NCBI RefSeq assembly: GCF_035277725.1
Contig: NZ_DATEJY010000184.1
Span: 1 to 7,224 of the forward strand
Direction of reading: 5' to 3'
Source of the DNA: Dyella_B sp035277725
GTDB taxonomy: Bacteria > Pseudomonadota > Gammaproteobacteria > Xanthomonadales > Rhodanobacteraceae
Length of the DNA: 7,224 nt
Position 1 is the first letter of the stretch; each line of letters opens with the position of its first letter. Shown in pieces: positions 1 to 5,185 of this stretch. A program made the position numbers and the translations under genes. The notes beneath the pieces are model-generated. The model did not search any database, had not been told where the DNA came from, and saw only the letters and a list, made by a program, of their open reading frames with translations.

Positions 1-1259
1 GGCTTCAGCATGCCCTGCACATCCCCGAACTTCCCATCGCTGAACTTCGGCGTGATGCCCAGCAAATGCGCCATCAGCGGATACACATCCACGTTGGGGA
101 AGCTATGGAAACGAATACCGCTCTGGAACGCCGGTCCATGCGCGATAAACAGCGCCTGCATCAACGGATCGGCATTGTCGTAGCCGTGTTCGCCAATGCT
201 TATGTGGCCCTTGTGACTGGCTTGATAGTCCGTGGTGGTGATGCGCCAGCCCACGTCGGCCACGCATACCAGCTGCGGCACGCGCGTGTTCGAGCCGTAG
301 TTGAAGCGGGCAGGGATGCGCGTCTTGTCCCAGCAGTGCATGTGCTGTTGCGGTTGCTCCAGCTTTTTCTCAATGGCGTTGAAGTCATGGCCGCGCTTGG
401 GATTGAAGCCTGCCAGCACGCCCAGGCTTACTTCTTCCACGTCATCCATGGGAACCAATTTGTCGATCAATACGCTGTTTTCCAGCGGCGTACTTGCCAT
501 GCCGTGATCGGCCAGCACGATGATGTTGATCTTGTCGTACAGGCCGCGCTGGCGCAGCCCACCCACCAGGCGCGCCATGGCTGCATCCGTGTCGCGCAAG
601 GCCTGGTTCACTTCCGGTGAATCCGGCCCATGCCCGTGGCCCGCGTGATCGACGGCATCGAAATACAGGGTAAGAAAAGTGGGGCGCTGTTCCTGCGGCA
701 GATCCAGCCACGCAAGAATCTGGTCGACGCGCTGGTTCGGCGTCACCTTGCTGTTGAAAGGCTTCCAGTAATCCGGGTGCCTGCCCTGGATGTCCGCTTC
801 CGAGCCCGGCCAGAACATGGTTGCGGTGCGCAGGCCATTTGCATCGGCAGTCACCCACAGCGGCGTCGCCTGATCCCACCACAAGCCATTGCTGACGGCG
901 CTGCGATTGCTCAGCGAAAACTTGCCCAGCTGCGGATCGACCATCGTGTTGTTGACGATGCCGTTATGGTCCGGCACCAAGCCAGTCACGATGGCGTAGT
1001 GATTGGGAAAGGTCAGCGAGGGGAATGAGGGTTGCATCGAATCGGCATGCACGCCCGTTGCAGCCAGCTGCTGCAAGCTGGGGCTCAAGCCCCGATCGAT
1101 GTAGTCGGCGCGGTAGCCATCGATGGAAATCAGCAGCAACGGCGCAGTGGCCTCGATCTTGGCCTGCTGTGTCTTGCTTTGCGTCGGCCCGGCGGGATGC
1201 GTGGCACAGCCACCCAGGGCGATCAATGAGCAAAGCAGCAGGCTGGATAAGCGTTTCAT
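1..1259 (-). CDS. Alkaline phosphatase family lipoprotein; type I phosphodiesterase/nucleotide pyrophosphatase (NPP), C-terminus cut by window edge
   Basis: The reading frame is open from the ATG at 1257-1259 to the left edge, 419 codons, with no stop seen; it ends in a typical NPP tail (NVDVYPLMAHLLGI), so only a short piece is missing. It begins with a lipoprotein signal: MKR, a hydrophobic stretch and a lipobox LGGC with the acylated Cys at 18, which predicts an envelope-anchored enzyme. Bimetal (Zn) phosphodiesterase residues are all present: Asp47 in SIDGY, nucleophile Thr83 in SLTFPNH, Asp204 and His208 in DHAGH, Asp251-His252 in ADHGM, and His358 in EHGYDN. This spacing closely follows, from memory, the characterised Xanthomonas NPP (D54, T90, D210, H214, D257, H258, H363). 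Family members hydrolyse phosphodiesters such as nucleotide pyrophosphates; the substrate here is unknown. No strong Shine-Dalgarno is visible, but the lipobox fixes the start well. The gene is divergent from the DUF1348 gene. Confidence 0.93.
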   Translation of the reverse strand, partial: MKRLSSLLLCSLIALGGCATHPAGPTQSKTQQAKIEATAPLLLISIDGYRADYIDRGLSPSLQQLAATGVHADSMQPSFPSLTFPNHYAIVTGLVPDHNGIVNNTMVDPQLGKFSLSNRSAVSNGLWWDQATPLWVTADANGLRTATMFWPGSEADIQGRHPDYWKPFNSKVTPNQRVDQILAWLDLPQEQRPTFLTLYFDAVDHAGHGHGPDSPEVNQALRDTDAAMARLVGGLRQRGLYDKINIIVLADHGMASTPLENSVLIDKLVPMDDVEEVSLGVLAGFNPKRGHDFNAIEKKLEQPQQHMHCWDKTRIPARFNYGSNTRVPQLVCVADVGWRITTTDYQASHKGHISIGEHGYDNADPLMQALFIAHGPAFQSGIRFHSFPNVDVYPLMAHLLGITPKFSDGKFGDVQGMLK

Positions 1260-1390
1260 GGAGCGGAACCCGTATTTCGATCAGCCGTGAATGATGACGC
1301 AGTTGTGTGACTAATTCAGCATGCCGGGCAGCGCAGATACGTGCCCTGTGCCGTCGCAAGTTTTTATGTGGGCGGGATCGGGCCAGGAAC

Positions 1391-1396
1391 TACAAT
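1391..1396 (+). promoter_or_regulatory. Possible -10 box for the DUF1348 gene
   Basis: The hexamer TACAAT differs from the sigma-70 -10 consensus by one base and lies 32 bases before the chosen ATG, in the 169-base divergent gap (1260-1428). No good -35 hexamer stands 16-18 bases upstream, so this is a weak prediction. The rest of the gap shows no other convincing signal, and I could not place a promoter for the divergent phosphodiesterase gene. Confidence 0.3.
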
Positions 1397-1428
1397 GCCG
1401 GTTCCCCGTGCCGCCGATGGAAGCCGTC

Positions 1429-1905
1429 ATGTCTGCGATCGAACCACGTCCACCCCTGCCACCGTTTACCCGCGAAACCGCGATCCAGAAAGTGCGCCTT
1501 GCCGAAGACGGCTGGAATACGCGCGACCCCAAGCGCGTCGCGCTCGCCTATACGCCCGATAGCCGCTGGCGCAATCGCTCGGAATTTCTCACCGGTCGTG
1601 ATGCGATCGTGGCATTCCTTGCGCGCAAATGGGCACGCGAATTGGACTATCGCCTGATCAAGGAATTGTGGGCGTTCGATGGTAACCGCATCGCCGTGCG
1701 CTTTGCCTATGAATGGCATGACGACTCCGGCAACTGGTTTCGTTCGTATGGCAACGAGAATTGGCTGTTCGATGAAAACGGCTTGATGGCTGTGCGCCAC
1801 GCCAGCATCAACGACGTGCCGATCAGCGAAGCCGAGCGCAAATACCATTGGCCGCAAGGACGCCGGCCGGATGACCATCCCGGGCTCAGCGATCTGGGCC
1901 TGTAG
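1429..1905 (+). CDS. DUF1348 family protein, NTF2-like fold
   Basis: This 158-residue soluble protein has no signal peptide or membrane segment. The sequence is strongly characteristic of DUF1348 (nuclear transport factor 2 superfamily): PPFTRETAIQKVRLAEDGWN at 11-30, YTPDSRWRNRSEFLTGRDAI at 41-60, RELDYRLIKELWAFDGNRIA at 70-89, YEWHDDSGNWFRSYGNENW at 94-112 and the tail GRRPDDHPGLSDLGL. The fold is a cone-shaped alpha+beta barrel used by many small enzymes and binding proteins; no reaction is established for this family as far as I know. The start at 1429 is preferred because GGAAG (1419-1423) lies five bases upstream. ATG 1417 and ATG 1321 are in frame, but the added residues look non-conserved. 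It is a single gene, divergent from the phosphodiesterase and convergent with the carbonic anhydrase. Confidence 0.92.
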   Translation: MSAIEPRPPLPPFTRETAIQKVRLAEDGWNTRDPKRVALAYTPDSRWRNRSEFLTGRDAIVAFLARKWARELDYRLIKELWAFDGNRIAVRFAYEWHDDSGNWFRSYGNENWLFDENGLMAVRHASINDVPISEAERKYHWPQGRRPDDHPGLSDLGL

Positions 1906-1913
1906 CGACAAGG

Positions 1914-1945
1914 GCGCGTTATTCCGACATCGCGGAATAACGCGC
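1914..1945. terminator. Strong hairpin between convergent genes, possible bidirectional terminator
   Basis: A perfect 13-bp inverted repeat (GCGCGTTATTCCG at 1914-1926 and its complement at 1933-1945) has a six-base loop. It begins eight bases after the DUF1348 stop and ends five bases before the carbonic anhydrase stop, which is where a shared terminator of two convergent genes is expected. Neither side has a run of T, so it is not a textbook intrinsic terminator. It may instead act as a 3'-end stabiliser. Confidence 0.6.
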
Positions 1946-1950
1946 GTGCA

Positions 1951-2682
1951 TCACGCAGGCTGGCGCAGCAGCACTCGGCCGGAAGTCAGTTCATACACCG
2001 CGCCGACCACTTTGACGCTGCCATGCGCTACGGCTTCGGAGACCACCGGTTGTGCCGAGGCAATGCGCGAGACGTTGTAATCGACATTGGTGCCCACGGC
2101 TTTGGTCAGCATATCGTCGCCACCGGCTTCCACCGTCTTGGCAATGCCGGGCCGCACGGCGTCGACGATATCCCAGATGTGGCCGGGCAGGGGTGCTGGA
2201 TGTTTGATCTCGTTGATGGCGGCCTTGATCGCACCGCATTCCGTATGCCCCAGTACCATGATCAACGGCGTCTTGAGCACGCCCACCGCGTATTCGAGGC
2301 TGGCCAGGCTCTCACCGCTCAGGTAATTGCCCGCCACGCGGATGACGAACAAATCGCCCGGCCCTTGATCGAATACCAGCTCCGGCGCGACGCGTGAATC
2401 GGCGCAACTCAAGATGGCCGCAACCGGATATTGTGCCTTGGCGCGCGCGGCACGGCCGGACGAAAAATCCTTGGCATCGAGCTGATTGGCCGCGTAGCGC
2501 GCATTGCCCTGCAGCAGGCGATGCAAGGCGGCATCCGGTGAAATCGCGTTCTGCGGCGAGGGTTCTGCTACATACGCCCGCAAGGGCGACATGGCGCTCA
2601 GCGCGAGCAATCCGAGGCTCGCTCCAAGAAAGTGACGACGAGACCGTGAAGACGCATGATCGCAAGAAGCGTGATCGCACAT
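1951..2682 (-). CDS. Beta-class carbonic anhydrase with Tat signal peptide
   Basis: The 243-residue protein interconverts CO2 and bicarbonate. The beta-class zinc site is complete: Cys93, Asp95 and Arg97 in LSCADSR, and His146 with Cys149 in GHTECGA. Other family blocks are DLFVIRVAGN at 110-119 and SLEYAVGVL at 128-136. The N-terminus has a twin-arginine motif (SRRHFLG, Arg15-Arg16) followed by a hydrophobic stretch (about 18-31), so export of the folded, metal-loaded enzyme to the periplasm is predicted. Before the RR motif the sequence CDHAS occurs twice in tandem, which is unusual. The start is fixed by a strong GGAGGT ribosome site (2688-2693, minus strand) five bases upstream. It is the last gene of the minus-strand block, with a 131-base leader that could hold its own promoter. 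A periplasmic enzyme would help trap CO2 or control local pH; that role is inferred. Confidence 0.93.
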   Translation of the reverse strand: MCDHASCDHASSRSRRHFLGASLGLLALSAMSPLRAYVAEPSPQNAISPDAALHRLLQGNARYAANQLDAKDFSSGRAARAKAQYPVAAILSCADSRVAPELVFDQGPGDLFVIRVAGNYLSGESLASLEYAVGVLKTPLIMVLGHTECGAIKAAINEIKHPAPLPGHIWDIVDAVRPGIAKTVEAGGDDMLTKAVGTNVDYNVSRIASAQPVVSEAVAHGSVKVVGAVYELTSGRVLLRQPA

Positions 2683-2813
2683 AGCCTACCTCCATGAGGG
2701 TTGTGAGAGGAGCGTGAAGATCTTCTACAACGAGAGGTGTCGCATCCCGATTTATGTGTTGCGGATCGGGCTTGGAGCATAGACGAAAATGCTGAGCGTT
2801 GGTTCTCTCCAAC
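2683..2813 (-). promoter_or_regulatory. Leader region of the carbonic anhydrase gene with two small symmetric sequences
   Basis: This 131-base gap separates the flavoprotein stop from the carbonic anhydrase start. It holds the GGAGGT ribosome site (2688-2693), a perfect 10-base palindrome GAAGATCTTC (2716-2725) and an inverted repeat CCCGAT (2746-2751) / ATCGGG (2765-2770) with a 13-base spacer. I could not identify a convincing -35/-10 pair. The symmetric sites are possible operators, but they are short enough to be chance. Confidence 0.3.
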
Positions 2814-4052
2814 TTACCGGCGCTTCAACCATGCCGTAGCACCTAAACCCGCCCGATATCCGCTCGCAAAACATGCCGTCAGTAGATAGCCACCGGTGGG
2901 CGCTTCCCAATCCAGCATTTCCCCCGCGCAGAACACACCGGGCAGGGCGCTCAGCATCAACGCACTATCCAACGCTTCCAACCGCACACCGCCGGCGCTG
3001 CTGATCGCCTCGGCGATGGGGCGTGGCTGTTTCAAGCGCAGCGGCAGGCATTTGATGGTGCGCGCCAACAGCGCCATGTCGTGGCGTTGTTCCGTATCCA
3101 GCACCTCGTGCAACAGCGCGGTTTTCACGCCCACGAGTCCGGTCTGGCGCCGCAGATGTTCGCTGAGCGTGCGGCTTCCGCGCGGTTTGGCGAGATCATG
3201 ACGCAGCCTTTCCAACGTGCGATCCGGTGCCAGGTCCAGCTCCAGCACGGCATGGCCTTGCCGATGGATGGCATCGCGCAAGCCGGCGGATAACGCATAG
3301 ATCACGCTGCCTTCGATGCCGGTCTGCGTGATCACGCATTCACCCTGCAGCATGGGCATGCGTCCGGAGGTATCGTGCAAGCGTGCGGCAACGGGCTTGA
3401 GCGGTGCACCGGCAAAACGCGTAGACAGATGCGTGCTCCAGCCAATATCAAAACCGCAATTGGCGGGCTGCAAAGGCGCCACGTCCACACCGCGTTCGAC
3501 CAATCGAGGCTGCCAGGCACTATCCGAACCCAGTTGCGGCCAACTGCCGCCACCCAACGCCAGCACTGCCGCATCGGCATGCACAAAGCTTTCGCCCTCG
3601 GCCGTGGCGAAATGCCAGGCGCCATCGTCGCGCCAGCCGAGCCAGCGATGATGCACGTGAAAACGCACGCCGCTTTCGCGCAAGCGATGCACCCAGCCGC
3701 GCAGCAGCGGTGCGGCTTTCATGTCGCTGGGAAACACGCGGCCCGAGCTGCCGACAAACGTATCCACACCCAAGCCGCGTGCCCAGTCCCGCAATGCAGC
3801 GGCGTCGAAATCATCCAGCCATGCGCCGATGTCCCGCGCTCGCTCGCCATACCGCTGATCGAATGCCGGACGCGGTTCGCTATGCGTAAGGTTCATGCCG
3901 CCTTTGCCGGCGATCAGAAACTTGCGTCCGACCGAACCCTTCGCCTCGTACACATCGACGTCCACGCCCTGCGCACGCGCGGTTTCCGCAGCCATCAACC
4001 CTGCAGGGCCGCCGCCGATGACGATCAGTTGGGAAGAGTGGATAGACGGCAT
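2814..4052 (-). CDS. FAD-dependent flavoprotein, HI0933/PP_4765 (TIGR03862-like) family oxidoreductase
   Basis: The protein has 412 residues. The N-terminus is a Rossmann dinucleotide-binding fold with GxGxxG as IGGGPAG (12-18), followed by an acidic residue ending the second strand (VYEAKGSVGRK, Glu36) and the family block FLIAGKGGMNLTHSE (45-59). VFPSDMKA and LALGGGSWPQLGSDS lie in the middle. The C-terminus has the second FAD-contacting block, GVFCAGEMLDWEAPTGGYLL (372-391). These features fit the HI0933/YhiN group and, within it, the PP_4765 subfamily; the substrate is unknown. No signal peptide is visible, so it is likely cytoplasmic. The start cannot be later because the FAD motif begins at residue 12; no good Shine-Dalgarno precedes it. 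It lies 39 bases after the cupin gene and may be transcribed with it or from its own weak promoter. Confidence 0.9.
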   Translation of the reverse strand: MPSIHSSQLIVIGGGPAGLMAAETARAQGVDVDVYEAKGSVGRKFLIAGKGGMNLTHSEPRPAFDQRYGERARDIGAWLDDFDAAALRDWARGLGVDTFVGSSGRVFPSDMKAAPLLRGWVHRLRESGVRFHVHHRWLGWRDDGAWHFATAEGESFVHADAAVLALGGGSWPQLGSDSAWQPRLVERGVDVAPLQPANCGFDIGWSTHLSTRFAGAPLKPVAARLHDTSGRMPMLQGECVITQTGIEGSVIYALSAGLRDAIHRQGHAVLELDLAPDRTLERLRHDLAKPRGSRTLSEHLRRQTGLVGVKTALLHEVLDTEQRHDMALLARTIKCLPLRLKQPRPIAEAISSAGGVRLEALDSALMLSALPGVFCAGEMLDWEAPTGGYLLTACFASGYRAGLGATAWLKRR

Positions 4053-4079
4053 GTGCTGGCACGGCGTGGAAGACCGTAC

Positions 4080-4085
4080 ATTGTA
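4080..4085 (-). promoter_or_regulatory. Possible -10 box for the flavoprotein gene
   Basis: TACAAT on the minus strand lies in the 39-base gap between the cupin stop and the flavoprotein start, 27 bases before the ATG. No -35 hexamer is recognisable at the usual distance, which would fall inside the cupin coding sequence. If real, it would uncouple the flavoprotein from the upstream genes. Confidence 0.22.
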
Positions 4086-4091
4086 AGAGAG

Positions 4092-4607
4092 CTACGCGCC
4101 GTTTCCGCGTGGCGCCAGCCGCCGGATCACGGGCTCATGCCTTGGGTAGCGATTCAGCAGCGCCTGCGTATCCGCCAATTCGAAGTTCGAAAATTCAAAT
4201 CCCGGCGCCACCGTGCAACCGACCAGCGAATAGCCCTGCGATCCCTCGCGCTCCGCCGCAAACCAGCAGCCCGCAGGCACGACGCACTGAAATACCGCGT
4301 CCGGCTGCTGCAGCATCTTACCGAGCCGCTGCACTTTCCATTCACCATGCTGATCGAGCATATGGATCAGCAGCGGATCGCCGGCGTAGTGGTGCCACAT
4401 TTCATCGGCGTCGATGCGATGCCAGGCGGAATAGGCGTGTGCGTGCAGCAGGTAGTAGATGCCGGTGGATGCGTGGCGCTGCGCGCCATCCGCTTTCGCG
4501 ATACGCTCGCTGGCGCAATAAGTACGCCGATAAAAGCCGCCTTCGGGATGCGGTTGCAGATCGAGTTTCTGGATGATGTCGTCGACGATCATGCGATGGT
4601 CTGCCAT
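4092..4607 (-). CDS. Cupin domain protein, DUF985 (Cupin_5) family
   Basis: This soluble protein of 171 residues has the DUF985 signature: IIQKLDLQPHPEGGFYRRTY (11-30), STGIYYLL (47-54), the cupin strand AWHRIDADEMWHHYAGDPL (61-79) with His63, Asp65, Glu69 and His72-His73 as possible ligands, VPAGCWFAA (110-118) and GCTVAPGFEFSNFEL (130-144). Length matches the family. Relatives resemble sugar epimerase-like cupins, but no reaction is established, so I assign none. The start is uncertain: ATG 4607 (chosen) directly abuts the REP repeat, and ATG 4592 (MIVDDIIQ) gives 166 residues and would also fit the family; neither has a good Shine-Dalgarno. The ATG at 4661 is rejected because the added residues are REP translation. 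It follows ogt at 50 bases on the same strand. Confidence 0.88.
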   Translation of the reverse strand: MADHRMIVDDIIQKLDLQPHPEGGFYRRTYCASERIAKADGAQRHASTGIYYLLHAHAYSAWHRIDADEMWHHYAGDPLLIHMLDQHGEWKVQRLGKMLQQPDAVFQCVVPAGCWFAAEREGSQGYSLVGCTVAPGFEFSNFELADTQALLNRYPRHEPVIRRLAPRGNGA

Positions 4608-4671
4608 GTAAGCTGGGATGGAATCCCAGCATATATCGGCATGGCGATGCTGGGATTTCATCCCAGCCTAC
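4608..4671. repeat. Inverted pair of GTAG-type REP units (BIME-like, resembling SMAG elements)
   Basis: Two 25-base units face each other: one on the plus strand at 4608-4632 and one on the minus strand at 4647-4671, matching at 23 of 25 positions. Each starts with GTA(A/G) and then forms a perfect 8-bp hairpin GCTGGGAT / ATCCCAGC with a three-base loop (GGA or GAA): 4612-4619 with 4623-4630, and 4649-4656 with 4660-4667. The 14-base spacer 4633-4646 joins them, and positions 4635-4648 are themselves nearly palindromic. A GTAG head on a short hairpin, present in inverted pairs, is the hallmark of REP elements mobilised by RAYT transposases; Stenotrophomonas SMAG repeats have this form. No RAYT gene is in the window. 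The element fills the ogt-cupin junction and overlaps the ogt stop codon. Confidence 0.82.
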
Positions 4672-5185
4672 GTGGCGCTCCGAACAGGTCTCCGCGTGCC
4701 ACTTGATCTTCCATCGCCAGCAAATACCGCTTCGTCGGCAACCCGCCACCAAACCCTGTCAAACTGCCATTCGCTCCGATCACCCGATGGCAGGGCAACA
4801 CGATCGGCAACGGATTGCGTCCGTTGGCAGCGCCCACCGCGCGTACGGCCTGGGGCTGCCCGATGCGTCGCGCCATATCGCCATAGCTGATGGTGCTGCC
4901 GTACGGAATCTTGGCCAAAGCGTGCCACACCGTGACCTGGAATGGCGTCCCGATCGGGTGCAGCGGCAAATCGAAGACGGTGCGTGTGCCGGCAAAGTAT
5001 TCCTCCAATTGCTTGCGTGCGAACGCGAGCTTGGCGGGATCTTGTTTCCATGCCGGATCGGGTTCTTTCCGATGCTTGCCGGTTTCGAACCACACTTCGC
5101 GCAGGCCGCTTGCATCGGCAGCCAGCAACAGCTTGCCGATCGGCGTGGGCAGATAGTCGTACCAGATGTCGTTCGATGTCGTCAT
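4658..5185 (-). CDS. ogt: Methylated-DNA--[protein]-cysteine S-methyltransferase (O6-alkylguanine repair)
   Basis: The 175-residue protein transfers the methyl group from O6-methylguanine (or O4-methylthymine) in DNA to its own cysteine, a single-use reaction. The active-site block is PIVLPCHRVIG with acceptor Cys132. Arg115, seventeen residues earlier, matches the arginine finger of human MGMT (Arg128, seventeen before Cys145). The helix-turn-helix region is VWHALAKIPYGSTISYGDMA (87-106), and an N-terminal ribonuclease-like domain (about 8-75) is present. The start at 5185 is chosen because its ATG overlaps the stop of the alkA gene as ATGA (5182-5185), implying translational coupling; ATG 5281 would run 32 residues deep into the coupled gene. 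The last four codons (Arg-Arg-Leu-Gly) and the TGA stop lie in the REP element, so the native C-terminus may have been replaced. The catalytic core is intact. Confidence 0.95.
   Translation of the reverse strand: MTTSNDIWYDYLPTPIGKLLLAADASGLREVWFETGKHRKEPDPAWKQDPAKLAFARKQLEEYFAGTRTVFDLPLHPIGTPFQVTVWHALAKIPYGSTISYGDMARRIGQPQAVRAVGAANGRNPLPIVLPCHRVIGANGSLTGFGGGLPTKRYLLAMEDQVARGDLFGAPRRLG

Noticed and set aside
66..620. Plus-strand open frame of 184 codons
   Set aside because: It is antisense to the phosphodiesterase, whose catalytic residues are intact across the same bases.
4608..4661. Longer cupin start at 4661 adding 18 residues
   Set aside because: The extra residues are translation of the REP pair and overlap the end of ogt; family similarity begins only after residue 19 of that version.
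4608..4671. REP pair as a CRISPR repeat or a simple transcription terminator
   Set aside because: Only two inverted units with an 18-base interval between stems and no direct-repeat array, so it is not CRISPR. No T-run follows either stem, and the paired GTAG-headed form fits a REP element better.
3375..4706. Plus-strand open frame of 443 codons
   Set aside because: It lies wholly opposite the flavoprotein, the cupin and the end of ogt, all of which have clear family motifs. Its translation is rich in Arg, His and Ala with no recognisable domain, as expected for an antisense shadow in GC-rich DNA.
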